Source: Amycolatopsis jiangsuensis
Lineage (GTDB): Bacteria; Actinomycetota; Actinomycetes; Mycobacteriales; Pseudonocardiaceae
DNA: 64,000 nucleotides
Direction: 5' to 3'
Assembly: GCF_014204865.1 (NCBI RefSeq)
Contig: NZ_JACHMG010000001.1
Coordinates: 2,170,001-2,234,000 of the forward strand
In this document: one piece after another, positions 17,835 to 26,955 of the stretch
Layout: each line of letters starts with the position of its first letter
Numbering within the stretch: position 1 is the stretch's first letter
Translations under genes and position numbers: made by a program
The notes under the pieces: model-generated
The model's database searches: none
The model's input: only the letters and a program-made list of their open reading frames with translations
What the model was told of the DNA's origin: nothing

Positions 17835-18022
17835 GGCCTGCTGCCTGGCGGGGTCGTCCACGTCGGCATCACCGTGCACCCCGACGTCCGGGGCAGCCGG
17901 TCCGCGAAGCACATGCCGATAACAGAGCGACGATTCACAGCCGCTGCCGCGCTCTGTCAACGCCTCGGGAACTTCGACCCCCGGCGATCTCTTGGGACTC
18001 CTGGGGGTCAGTTTCACGAAGC

Positions 18023-18652
18023 GACAGTCGCCTACTACCTGTGCTGGCCGGGCAAGAACACCGGCTCTACACGCAAGCCGTCTGGGCATTCCCCGGCGGT
18101 GGTGGGGGCTTCACCGGCTCCACCCTCCGCGGTGGCGTCCTGAAGAACATCTTCATGGGTTTCTGCGAAGGCTCGAACCGGACCGAGCGGTACCAGACCG
18201 TCCGAGCCCTCTTCAAGGACGCCGGCTTCTCAGTGTCCGAGCAACCGGACTTCCGCACCTGGCTCTGGATCCACTTCATCATGGACGCCGGACTCCTGAC
18301 TCAGGGACTGGCGGTGGGAGGACAGGCGCGCCTGGTCGCCTCGCGCGAGGCGGTCAAGCAGTCCGTTCTCCTGGTGCGCGAAATGATTCCGCTGGTGCAG
18401 GCCCGAGGAGGAACACCAGGCAGGGGTGCCGCCCTCATCTCGCGTGTCCCCGCAGAGCTGCTCGGCTTCCTCCTGCACAGACTCCTGGCCGGTAAGAACC
18501 TGTACAGCTTCATCATGGAAGAGGTGGAACGGACGGGGCACATGACTCGGGAGAGTGCCGGCCTCTACGCCAGAGACGTACTCGCGGAAGCACGGAGAAT
18601 CGGGTTCCCGATGCCGCGGCTCGCGTCACTGGAGACCGTATTCGCACTCTGA
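18023..18652 (+). pseudogene. Ketopantoate-reductase-like gene fragment lacking the NAD(P) domain
   Basis: The readable frame matches the C-terminal half of PanE/ApbA-family reductases: a WAFPGGGGGFTGSTLRG substrate loop, KNIFMGFCEGSNRTERYQTV, then the helical domain with FRTWLWIHFIMDAGLL. The N-terminal Rossmann half with its GxGxxG is missing, and upstream sequence in the same frame is Arg/Pro nonsense. A short protein from the GTG at 18041 is conceivable but could not bind NADPH. It follows the FemAB-like gene by about 190 bp and is likely dead. Confidence 0.7.
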
Positions 18653-18751
18653 GCGCATCTTTCCGCGCGGAGGAACTAGTTTCCGACGGCAGTACCACCG
18701 GTTGTCCACACCGAGCACCGCGCGGCGCAGATCACAGTGGGTGCAGTACAC

Positions 18752-18771
18752 CCTCCCAGCCCGCCGGGAGG
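18752..18771. promoter_or_regulatory. 20-bp palindrome, MerR-type operator candidate
   Basis: CCTCCCAGCCCGCCGGGAGG is palindromic apart from one internal pair and the centre. It is followed a few bases later by CCTAGCGT, which could be a -10 element. Palindromes of this form between promoter boxes are typical of MerR-family sites. It lies 117 bp before the carboxylesterase. No MerR gene is in the window. Confidence 0.35.
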
Positions 18772-18887
18772 ATGCCTAGCGTCGGTGCAGAAAGCGCTTC
18801 TGGGCTGGAGAAGCACGACGATGTCCGGCGACACCGCCGTCGTGATGGAGCCCGCCTATTCGTTCCGCGAAGGGAAAGAACGTACCA

Positions 18888-20504
18888 ATGAAGTACCCGC
18901 TACACAGGCCGTGGACAGCCACGTCTGTCAAGGCGCTGTTCGCTGCGCTGCTTCTGACAGTCGGGATCCTCCCGGCGCAGGCGCACGCCGCCACGCACAT
19001 CTCCGACCAGGTGCGGATCGAGACCGGGGCCATCCACGGCCGGGTCGAGCAGGGCACTCTCGCCTTCCACAACATCCCGTACGCCGCGCCGCCCACCGGC
19101 GACCTGCGATGGAAAGCACCCGCCGCGGCGGCCTCCTGGCACGGAGTCCGGGACACCACCCGCCCCGGCAACCGCGCGATGCAGCCGGAAGACAGCTTCG
19201 GCCTGCTGCCCGTGAACCTCGCCCCCGGCCGCACCCCGCAGCCAGTGAGCGAGGACAGCCTCAACCTCACCGTCCGCACCACCCCCGACGCCCACAAGAA
19301 CCCCGTACTCGTGTGGATCCACGGAGGCTCCTTCACCGGCGGCAGCGGTGACGCCTACGACACGACGAAGCTGACCAAGAAGGGCATCGTCACGGTCTCC
19401 GTCAACTACCGGCTCGGCGCACTGGGCTTCCTCGCCGACCCCGCCCTCGACCCCGAGGGCACCGGCGGCGACTACGGACTGCAGGATCAGCAGGCGGCGC
19501 TTCGCTGGGTGCAGCGCAACATCGCCGCCTTCGGGGGCGACCCCGGCCGGGTCACCATCGCCGGGGAGTCCGCGGGCGGCATCTCTGTCGCGGCGCACCT
19601 GGTGGCCCCGGGCTCCCGCGGGCTGTTTGACGCGGCGATCCTGGAGAGCGGCGACGCCTCGTCGACCGTTCCGCTGAAGGCCGCCCAGGAGGCGAGCAAG
19701 CGGTTCACCGGCGACACGCTCGGCGTCAAGCGCGGCCCGGGTCTGGCGGCCCGGCTGCGCGCCCTTGACGCCAAGACGATCACCGCCGAGCAGGGCAAGC
19801 TGGCCTTCCCGGTGCCCCTCGGCCGTCTGGACTACGCGACCGGGCCGTGGCTGGTGTCGGGCGGAACCGTGCTGCCCGAGGACCCGGCCACCGCGATCCG
19901 GGCGGGCCGGGCGGCCAAGGTGCCGGTGCTGACGGGCACCACCAAGGACGAAATGCGCGTATTCGGGTTCCTGCGGTCGCAGTCCGGCGATCCGGTGACC
20001 TCCGAAAACTACGGAGCGATCCTCACGTCCATGGGTGGCCCGGCCGCCCTGGCGCACTACCCCCTGAACCCCGGCGACCAGCCGGCCATCACGCTGGGCC
20101 GTGCCTTGACCGACGGCTGGGTCAGCGACGTGCGCGAGCAGGGCCTCCAGCTCGCCCGCAACGCTCCCGTCTACGCCTACGAGTTCACCGACGACGCGCC
20201 CACGCTGCCGGGATCGGACTTCGACCTGGGCGCCTACCACACCGCGGAACTGCCCTACCTCTTCGACGTCGCCGACCTGCCCTTGCGGCTCACCGCCGAG
20301 CAGCAACGCCTGTCGCAACGCATGATCGGATTCTGGGCGGAATTCGCGCGCACCGGAAACCCCAACGGCCATTCGCCAACGACAAGCTGGCCCCGGCTCC
20401 CAGCCGCGGTCTCGCTGGGCGACGGTCGCGCCGACGTCACCAGCACGGCCGAGTTCGCCGCCGAGCACGACTGGGACTTCTGGAAGACCCAGTCCCACTC
20501 CTGA
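18888..20504 (+). CDS. Secreted carboxylesterase type B
   Basis: 538 aa alpha/beta-hydrolase. A signal peptide covers about residues 1-35 (basic start, ALFAALLLTVGILPAQAHA). Type-B hallmarks are the oxyanion loop WIHGGSFTGGSG, nucleophile Ser in GESAGG, VSVNYRLGALGF, the acid in TGTTKDEM, and a late His in GAYHTAELPYLFD. Exported esterase or lipase activity on an unknown ester is expected. It is transcribed alone from the palindrome-bearing 18.7-kb promoter region and ends at a strong hairpin. Confidence 0.9.
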   Translation: MKYPLHRPWTATSVKALFAALLLTVGILPAQAHAATHISDQVRIETGAIHGRVEQGTLAFHNIPYAAPPTGDLRWKAPAAAASWHGVRDTTRPGNRAMQPEDSFGLLPVNLAPGRTPQPVSEDSLNLTVRTTPDAHKNPVLVWIHGGSFTGGSGDAYDTTKLTKKGIVTVSVNYRLGALGFLADPALDPEGTGGDYGLQDQQAALRWVQRNIAAFGGDPGRVTIAGESAGGISVAAHLVAPGSRGLFDAAILESGDASSTVPLKAAQEASKRFTGDTLGVKRGPGLAARLRALDAKTITAEQGKLAFPVPLGRLDYATGPWLVSGGTVLPEDPATAIRAGRAAKVPVLTGTTKDEMRVFGFLRSQSGDPVTSENYGAILTSMGGPAALAHYPLNPGDQPAITLGRALTDGWVSDVREQGLQLARNAPVYAYEFTDDAPTLPGSDFDLGAYHTAELPYLFDVADLPLRLTAEQQRLSQRMIGFWAEFARTGNPNGHSPTTSWPRLPAAVSLGDGRADVTSTAEFAAEHDWDFWKTQSHS

Positions 20505-20510
20505 CGGACC

Positions 20511-20545
20511 GGTGGCTCTCCCGGGGGGGGGGCGGGAGAGCCACC
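20511..20545 (+). terminator. Perfect 13-bp hairpin with all-G loop
   Basis: The arm GGTGGCTCTCCCG (20511-20523) pairs exactly with CGGGAGAGCCACC (20533-20545) around a loop of nine G. It lies 7 bp after the carboxylesterase stop. There is no T-tract, which is common for actinobacterial terminators. The G run is unusual and a possible sequencing-error site. Confidence 0.75.
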
Positions 20546-20721
20546 GTCACCGGCTGCCGCCGCTCGAGGTTCCGATCGTCCAGGCTCCGAGCCATGTCGG
20601 CGTCGCGAAGCATCCGGTGTCCGGTCGCCAAGCTGACCTCTGGAGTATCCGGTACCGCGACCGAAGACACGCCAGCTCATCCTGAAACTGACGTCTTCGA
20701 CGGCTTCCCGCTGTCGGACGT

Positions 20722-21891
20722 TCAGCCCATGAGGAGCGGTCCGCCCGCCCCGGTCACCAGCAGCCCGTGGTTCTCGGTGGTGAGGTAGGTGGACAGCTGG
20801 GCGTGGCGGGCACCGACGTTGAGGTCCCGCCAGAATCGCTGCAACGGGTTGTCGAGGGCGAATGCGCTGGAGCCGTGCAGATCCAGCAGCAGGTCGACCG
20901 CACGCTGGAACTGCTGGAGAACCGACACCAACTCCATCCGCAAGGCGGACCGCTGCACGTCGGTGACTTCTTCACCGGGGGCCTGGTCGGCGATGCGGCC
21001 CGCCAGGCTGACCAACCGGTCGTAACCACTGGTCACCATGTGTTCAGCCGTGGCGAACACGTGCCTCGCCGAGGCCGACTCGGCGAGGCTGTCGTACGGC
21101 GAGATTGGCGGCTTGCGCGTACCGACAACGGCCTCCACGACGTCCAGCGCACCGCGCGCCGCACCGGCCAGGACCCCCGCGACCGCGACCGACTGGGAGA
21201 CGATGCTCAGCGGCTCGCCGAGCGTGACGTCGGGGGCGCCACCGAGGCCGCGCGGTAACTGGATCATTCGCTCCGCGGGAACGAACACATTATTGGCGAC
21301 AACCGTGTGGCTGCCAGTGCCCTGGAACCCGGCCACGCGCCAGGTCCGGTCGATGGCCAGTTCGGACATCGGCACGAGCGCACCGCCCACCTGAGGCACG
21401 CCGTCGTCCCGCACGGACACCACGGACAGCAACGCCCAGTGAGCATCCTCGGCCCCGGAGGCGTATGCCCAGCGCCCGCTGACCCGCGACCCACCCGGGG
21501 CTGCCACGGCCTCGCCGGGCGTTGCACCGCCACACCACCGCACGTCCGGCTGGGCGTAGACCTCTGCGAGCACTTCCTTGGGAAACAGCCGGGAAAAATG
21601 ATCCTTCGTTCCCGCCGAGATCGTCACCAGCCATGCCGAAGACGGACAGCCACGCCCCAACTCGGACAGCACCTGCACCTGCGTGACCAGATCGACGTCC
21701 GTGCCGCCGAACTCGACCGGCGTGCCCAGCGCGAACAAGCCGGCCTCACGCAACACCTCGAGGCTTTCCGAAGCAACGCGTCCCTGTTGGTCGGTGACGC
21801 CTGCGTGCGCGGCCAGCACCGGCACAGCCGCACGTGCGCGCGCGACCAGGGCCTCGGCCGCCTCCGACGTGTATCGAGCCGTCTTTGTCAT
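20722..21891 (-). CDS. Acyl-CoA-dehydrogenase-fold flavin-dependent monooxygenase
   Basis: 389 aa from the ATG at 21891 (AAGGAAG upstream); a longer reading to 22017 has no ribosome site. The layout is that of the HsaA/HpaC-partner and KijD3 group: an N-terminal helical domain with VLREAGLFALGTPVEFGG, a central beta domain with FQGTGSHTVVANNVFVP, and a C-terminal four-helix domain ending TTENHGLLVTGAGG. No true acyl-CoA dehydrogenase catalytic Glu context is obvious, so N- or C-hydroxylation with reduced flavin is more likely than beta-oxidation. No flavin reductase lies nearby. Confidence 0.75.
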   Translation of the reverse strand: MTKTARYTSEAAEALVARARAAVPVLAAHAGVTDQQGRVASESLEVLREAGLFALGTPVEFGGTDVDLVTQVQVLSELGRGCPSSAWLVTISAGTKDHFSRLFPKEVLAEVYAQPDVRWCGGATPGEAVAAPGGSRVSGRWAYASGAEDAHWALLSVVSVRDDGVPQVGGALVPMSELAIDRTWRVAGFQGTGSHTVVANNVFVPAERMIQLPRGLGGAPDVTLGEPLSIVSQSVAVAGVLAGAARGALDVVEAVVGTRKPPISPYDSLAESASARHVFATAEHMVTSGYDRLVSLAGRIADQAPGEEVTDVQRSALRMELVSVLQQFQRAVDLLLDLHGSSAFALDNPLQRFWRDLNVGARHAQLSTYLTTENHGLLVTGAGGPLLMG

Positions 21892-21992
21892 GTGATGTCT
21901 TCTTCCTTGAAAGGCTCGCCGCGCCAAGCGGCCTACTTGTTCTCGGTGAGCCCGTTGCCTCCTGGCCGGCAGGCCAGAGGGTGAAGCTGAAG

Positions 21993-22010
21993 AGATAGAA
22001 CGGTCTGTCT
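21993..22010. promoter_or_regulatory. 18-bp imperfect palindrome, TetR-type operator candidate
   Basis: AGATAGAACGGTCTGTCT is an inverted repeat with 14 of 18 symmetric positions. The AGA..GA.CG.TC..TCT shape is common for TetR-family sites. It is about 100 bp upstream of the flavin monooxygenase start at 21891, so it probably controls that gene. No regulator gene is adjacent. Confidence 0.4.
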
Positions 22011-22041
22011 TCTTCAAGCTAGCAGCGTCAGAAGACGGTGG

Positions 22042-22233
22042 TCAAGGCTGTCCCTCGCAGTCCTCGACGAATCCCGCCGGGTCCACAAAGGACAGGGTCA
22101 GCTTGATCTCGCCCGGGGGTTCGTCAAGCGGCGGGTATTCGACGATCTGACAGCGGGCGAACACGCAGGGACGGGGTACGGATTCGCCGCCGACGCTCGC
22201 CGGCCGTGGCGGTTGCCTTGCAAAGTCGGTCAC
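22042..22233 (-). CDS. 63-aa ORF, unrecognised, possible fragment
   Basis: GTG start, ending GFVEDCEGQP, with two Cys in PCVFARC. No family is recognised, and the ribosome site is weak. It lies just past the degenerate end of the helicase gene, so it may be the tail of another gene cut by the same rearrangement. Confidence 0.25.
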   Translation of the reverse strand: MTDFARQPPRPASVGGESVPRPCVFARCQIVEYPPLDEPPGEIKLTLSFVDPAGFVEDCEGQP

Positions 22234-22278
22234 CTCGGCGGATGCGCGCCGGACGAGGCGAGGCCCCGGACCCTCGTT

Positions 22279-23850
22279 TTAGTGGCCCCGCACCGCCCGG
22301 GCGCTCACCGCCCGGAGCCCGTCATGTCCAGGCACAGAATGACCCGACACCCTGACACAGCTGGGGCGAAGATACGCCGCGCCCTGGCGGCGGATCCAGG
22401 CCAGACAATCGGGGATGTGGCCCCTTTCAAAGCCCGGCACGAACACCCAGTCGAACTGCTGTCCCTTCCCGGTATGCGCGGACAGCAGATGCACACCCGG
22501 CCCGATCGCCGCGCTCGGGTCACGCTCCGGCAATCGTGTGAACGCTTCACCGATCGTCCCAGCCTGGGAGGCAGATCCTTTCAACTGGCTGATCGCGTCC
22601 GCTATCTCCTGGTGCGTGTCGACATCAGCCGCGGGCACACCGGTCAAGGCGCGATCTTTCAGCTTGTCTAGTGACGCTGACGCTGCAAGTCCCTTGGCGG
22701 CGATCCGGAGTGTCTCCATGATTTGCGGGTTCTGGACCGCCAAGTCCCATTGAGTCGAGGGAACATCCGCGTCCGTGAACGCAGTGTCGACGTTTTCCCG
22801 GCGGAAGCTGGACCGGGCGATGACTCCGATCGTAGCGGCAGGGTCGCGCGCGAGGATGCTGCGAGCGGTGTCAACAATCCACTCGGTTTCGGCGTTTTCG
22901 GTGGTGAACCTGATCGCGGTAGAGGCCCCTCCTTCGAACCACTGCTCGGAGTTCGCAGACGTCAGGGGTGGGCTTCCCATCGATTCGGCGACCGGGTTGA
23001 CCACCGCCAGCACCGCCGGCGAGGACCGGTAGGAAGTGGTCAGTCGCATCGGCTCACCACACAACTGACGCAGCTCGGCTTCCACCAGGTCCGGCCGTGC
23101 CCCGGCAAAGGTATAGATGCCTTGCAGGGGATCGCCGACGAACGTGCGATAGCTAGAGACCGTCCGCAGCGCGATGTCGAGCTGCTGCGGGGTCAAGTCC
23201 TGGAATTCGTCAACCAACAGTGCGCCGTAGTGCTGCTGATACAGGTTCGCCACCGCTTGTATTCGCAGCAGGCGCTGGGCGTGGCGCAGCAGATCGTCGT
23301 AGTGCAACTGCCCGGTGTTCTGCCGGCTCCGTTCGATGTCCAGAGCTTTGCCGTTGCCCGCGTTGGCCAAGGCAACGAGGACTTCGTGGTCGTCGAGCGG
23401 TTGCTGCTTTGCCGCGCTCAAGGCCTCTTCGATTTCGCGAGTGATCGCTACAGCATCGCCTGGTGGCAGCTTCGCGGCGTGGGGCTTGATCGCAGTCTTG
23501 AGCGTCTGCCTGCACGGCTGGGAGAAATCTGGCGCCAGGCCGATTGTGCGAGCGTGGGCACGCAAGACCTCCGCGGCGTGACCGTGGAAGTTCCGAACGG
23601 TCACATACCGGCGGCATTGCGCCGGCCCGAGCTCCCGGACCAGCCGTTCACGCAGGTTCTGCCGCGCCTTGTTCGAGAACGTCAATACCAGGATTCGCTG
23701 ACCGGGCTTAAGCCGCCCCATGAGGAACGCGGCACGCTGGGCGAGGACCTCGGTCTTGCCGCATCCCGGCGGGGCCACTACCAGGAGATTGGCGAGCTCG
23801 CTGGTGGCGATCGCCGGTCGCGGATCGGCCAGCAGCGGTGTCGTCGTCAT
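22279..23850 (-). CDS. UvrD/Rep-type helicase, GajB-like, degenerate C-terminus
   Basis: 523 aa. SF1A motifs: Walker A APPGCGKT (26-33), motif Ia FSNKARQNLRERL, motif II LLVDEFQDLTPQQ, motif III VGDPLQGIYTFAGA, motif IV LTTSYRSS, and motif V LLSAHTGKGQQFDWVFVPGF. After HIPD the expected motif VI (SRAR-type arginine finger) is absent. The last 45 residues are Arg/Ser-rich and look frameshifted. The start overlaps the OLD-nuclease stop as ATGA, the Gabija gene order. Length is close to GajB, but the helicase may be inactive. Confidence 0.8.
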   Translation of the reverse strand: MTTTPLLADPRPAIATSELANLLVVAPPGCGKTEVLAQRAAFLMGRLKPGQRILVLTFSNKARQNLRERLVRELGPAQCRRYVTVRNFHGHAAEVLRAHARTIGLAPDFSQPCRQTLKTAIKPHAAKLPPGDAVAITREIEEALSAAKQQPLDDHEVLVALANAGNGKALDIERSRQNTGQLHYDDLLRHAQRLLRIQAVANLYQQHYGALLVDEFQDLTPQQLDIALRTVSSYRTFVGDPLQGIYTFAGARPDLVEAELRQLCGEPMRLTTSYRSSPAVLAVVNPVAESMGSPPLTSANSEQWFEGGASTAIRFTTENAETEWIVDTARSILARDPAATIGVIARSSFRRENVDTAFTDADVPSTQWDLAVQNPQIMETLRIAAKGLAASASLDKLKDRALTGVPAADVDTHQEIADAISQLKGSASQAGTIGEAFTRLPERDPSAAIGPGVHLLSAHTGKGQQFDWVFVPGFERGHIPDCLAWIRRQGAAYLRPSCVRVSGHSVPGHDGLRAVSARAVRGH

Positions 23851-25466
23851 GCGGCATCCGTTCGCAGTCGGTCCAGCAGGCCGTGAACGCTCGGGACTTT
23901 CGCGACGGTGTGCTCGGTCAGCGCCGCGGAGACCGCAACCGCGGCGGTGACCTTGATGCCACGGCAGAACTCGGCCAGTGGCTCGGGTGCGATGTCGGCG
24001 TAGCTGGCTGCCTGGCACGCCTGCAGCACACCGTTCTCGCGGCACACGCCGGCTTGGACCAGGATCTGTGCGACGGCGGGGCCGCCTAAGCCCGTGCAGT
24101 ACTCACCCTCCAGGTCAGGCGTGGAGACCCACAGGCCCTTGCCCACGGCCTTCTTCGGGCTGCCGCCGAACCCGACGTGCCAGCTGCCCTGCTCGGCGTC
24201 GTCGACCAGGCCGAGCATCGGAATGCCGAACCCGTCCTTGCCCAGCAACTTGTGGACGTGGCGGAACTTGTCCGCGCCATCGAGCTCGAACACCACCGCG
24301 CCGAGCCGACTCAAGCTGATGTTCATCGCCTCCGCGGCGGCTTCCACGAAGATCCGGTCCGAGAGCCCTTCAACGATCAGGGCGTAGCGGGAGGTCAGGA
24401 CTTCCAGCAGACGCGGCGACCACCAGTTCGCCAACACTCTCTGGACCTGGGTCATCTTATTCTCGGCGACCTGGTGGCATTGCCCGTCCGGGGTGATGGT
24501 GACGACGAGCGACGGGTCGAAGCGGTGCACGATGTACGGCGAGTGCGTGACCACGATCTTCTGGTTCGCCGAGCTTTGCAGCAGCTCGGCCATCGTGCGC
24601 TGGCTGGCCGGGTGCAGGTGCAGCTCCGGCTCGTCGATCGCCACGATGTTCGCCGCTCCCTGCGCCAGGTCGAACAGCGTCATCATCATCAACTGGCGCA
24701 GCCCATCCGACTGCTCGGACACCGGCACATGCTGGCCTCCGCGGTCGAAAAAGAGCGAAACGTTCTCGAGCGCCGACACCGCCGGATCCGCGGAGGTGCG
24801 CACGACCAGCTCGTCCGCCGCCACCCCGGTCGGCATCGACTTCGACAGGTGTGCCGCGATCTGCCCGCGAAGCTGCTCGAGAGTGACGCTGCTGCTTAGC
24901 GTGGTGTTGAATTGTTGCAACAGACCAGCCAGGCTCGTCCGCGCCTCTCCGAGGTCGACCGCCGACAGCAGGGCCTGCCACGCGCTCTTCGGGCCATCCA
25001 GCTGCGCAGCGTTCGCGGTTCGGGTGGCTGGCAGGTACCTCCAGCCGATCGCGGCGAACTGCTCGCGAGACGGCGACCGTTGATGCCCGGAGTCGGGGAA
25101 CCATCGCTCGATGGTCAGCAACTCCGGATCATCCGGATCGGCCGCGGCCGTCAGGCGCAGGCGCAAGCTCTCCTGATGACCGCCTTGCGCGATCGAGATC
25201 TCGTGCGGGAACACAGTCCGTTCCGCGTCGGTGAATCCGCCGAACTCGACTTCCACTGTCATCGGCTTGGCCTGGTCAGCAAGGTCCTCGAACGTCAACG
25301 CCGAATACAGCTGACCGGCCGTCGCCCCCAGCAGCAGGTTCAGCAATCTCAGCAGCGATGTCTTGCCGACATCGTTCGCTCCGACGATGACCGCGTGTCC
25401 TCTGACCTCGATAGCAAGGTCACGCAGTCGGCGATGGTTCTCGACAGTGATGCTTTGGATCTTCAC
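23847..25466 (-). CDS. OLD-family ATPase/TOPRIM nuclease, GajA-like
   Basis: 539 aa. The N-terminal ABC ATPase has Walker A GANDVGKTS (29-37), signature-like VSEQSDGLRQ and Walker B IVAIDEPELHLHP. The C-terminal TOPRIM domain begins ALIVEGLSDRIFVE (about residue 345), with VDDAEQG as the metal-binding acidic motif. Paired directly with a UvrD-like helicase, this is the layout of Gabija anti-phage defense and of class 2 OLD nucleases generally. It is expected to nick DNA upon infection. An IS256 element starts 76 bp upstream, leaving little room for a native promoter. Confidence 0.88.
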   Translation of the reverse strand: MKIQSITVENHRRLRDLAIEVRGHAVIVGANDVGKTSLLRLLNLLLGATAGQLYSALTFEDLADQAKPMTVEVEFGGFTDAERTVFPHEISIAQGGHQESLRLRLTAAADPDDPELLTIERWFPDSGHQRSPSREQFAAIGWRYLPATRTANAAQLDGPKSAWQALLSAVDLGEARTSLAGLLQQFNTTLSSSVTLEQLRGQIAAHLSKSMPTGVAADELVVRTSADPAVSALENVSLFFDRGGQHVPVSEQSDGLRQLMMMTLFDLAQGAANIVAIDEPELHLHPASQRTMAELLQSSANQKIVVTHSPYIVHRFDPSLVVTITPDGQCHQVAENKMTQVQRVLANWWSPRLLEVLTSRYALIVEGLSDRIFVEAAAEAMNISLSRLGAVVFELDGADKFRHVHKLLGKDGFGIPMLGLVDDAEQGSWHVGFGGSPKKAVGKGLWVSTPDLEGEYCTGLGGPAVAQILVQAGVCRENGVLQACQAASYADIAPEPLAEFCRGIKVTAAVAVSAALTEHTVAKVPSVHGLLDRLRTDAA

Positions 25467-25542
25467 GAGCGTCCTCGTCTCAACTTGCTGAAGCCGGCGG
25501 TCGCTCGAGCCCTCTGCTGATCAAGCGCGGCCGTAAGTTGGG

Positions 25543-25567
25543 GTTACGTCCGCGGAGGTGGTGTACG
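25543..25567 (+). repeat. Left inverted repeat of the IS256 element
   Basis: GTTACGTCCGCGGAGGTGGT opens the element. It matches the reverse complement of 26956-26980 at about 19 of 25 positions. Confidence 0.65.
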
Positions 25568-25666
25568 GGTTCGTCGCTGGTGAGCGGCGTGGCGTCGTGA
25601 CGTGAGACGGCCACCGCGTGATCTTTCTCGAGTACCGACCAAGGAACTCCAGGAAGGACCACCACG

Positions 25667-26923
25667 ATGGCCGCACCACACAGTGTGGACCCTGCCCAGC
25701 TTGTCGAGGAGCTCGCCTCGGCGGGTGTGTCGCCGGATCTGTTGCAGACGATGATCGCGACGATGGCGAACGCGTTGATGTCGTCGCAGGCCGATCAGCA
25801 GTGCGGGGCCGGCTATGGCGAGCGCAGCAGCGAGCGGACGAACCAGCGCAACGGCTACCGGGCCCGGGAGTGGGACACCCGAGCGGGCACGATCGAGTTG
25901 GCGGTGCCGAAGCTGCGCCAGGGCTCCTATTTCCCGGACTGGCTGCTGACCCACCGCCGCCGCGCCGAGCAGGCCCTGGTCACCGTCGTGGCCACGGCCT
26001 ACCTACTCGGTGTCTCCACCCGGCGGGTGGAGAAGCTGGCCGAACAACTCGGGGTGAAGTCGCTGTCGCGTTCGCAGGTCAGCGAGATGGCCACGCACCT
26101 CGACGGGCAGGTCGCCGCGTTCCGCGAGCGCCCGCTCGACCAGGGCCCGTACACGTTCGTGTGGGTCGACGCGCTCACGGTGAAGGTCCGCGAAGACGGC
26201 CGGGTGGTCAACGTGCACGCGCTGCTCGCGACCGGGGTGAACGCCGACGGGCACCGCGAGATCCTCGGCCTGGATGTGGCCTCCAGCGAGGACGGAGCGG
26301 GCTGGTTGGCGTTCCTGCGCGGTCTGGTCGCCCGCGGCCTGTCCGGGGTCCAGCTCGTCATCTCCGACGCCCATCCCGGCTTGGTGGCGGCGATCGCCTC
26401 GGCGTTGCCGGGTGCGGCGTGGCAGCGGTGTCGCACCCACTACCTGCGTAACCTGCTCTCCCGTGTTCCGAAGTCGGCGCAGCCGCATGTCGCTACGCAG
26501 GTGCGCACGATCTTCGACCAGCCCGACGCCGACGCCGTCACAGCCCAGTACGGACGCGTGGTCGACACTCTCACCGCGCGCTGGCCCGACGCAGCCGAGC
26601 ACCTCGACAACGCCCGCGATGAGCTGCTGGCGTTCACCGCATATCCGCGCGAGGTCTGGCGCCAGATCTGGTCGAACAACCCTCAAGAGCGACTGAACAA
26701 GGAGATCCGCCGTCGCACCGACGTGGTCGGGATCTTCCCCGGCCGCGACTCCCTGATCCGCCTCGTCGGCGCCGTCCTGGCCGAACAGAGTGATGAGTGG
26801 ACCGAGAACCGCCGCTACATGGGCCTCGATCTACTGGCCCGCTCACGCATCCGCATCGTCACCACCGAAGCCGCACCGACCGGCAGCGAGGCACTCATGA
26901 CAACCGAGGCAATAACCGCCTAG
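25667..26923 (+). CDS. IS256-family (mutator) transposase
   Basis: 418 aa, complete. The DDE triad is visible as Asp168 (FVWVDALTVKV), Asp234 (LVISDAHPGL) and Glu341 (NNPQERLNKEI). The CRTHYLRNLL C/H motif typical of this family lies between the second Asp and the Glu. The ATG follows GGAAGGACCACC with normal spacing. No frameshift or stop was found, so the element may be active. Confidence 0.95.
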   Translation: MAAPHSVDPAQLVEELASAGVSPDLLQTMIATMANALMSSQADQQCGAGYGERSSERTNQRNGYRAREWDTRAGTIELAVPKLRQGSYFPDWLLTHRRRAEQALVTVVATAYLLGVSTRRVEKLAEQLGVKSLSRSQVSEMATHLDGQVAAFRERPLDQGPYTFVWVDALTVKVREDGRVVNVHALLATGVNADGHREILGLDVASSEDGAGWLAFLRGLVARGLSGVQLVISDAHPGLVAAIASALPGAAWQRCRTHYLRNLLSRVPKSAQPHVATQVRTIFDQPDADAVTAQYGRVVDTLTARWPDAAEHLDNARDELLAFTAYPREVWRQIWSNNPQERLNKEIRRRTDVVGIFPGRDSLIRLVGAVLAEQSDEWTENRRYMGLDLLARSRIRIVTTEAAPTGSEALMTTEAITA

Positions 26924-26955
26924 AATCCCGAACCAAGATCACGCGGAGTCGATCT

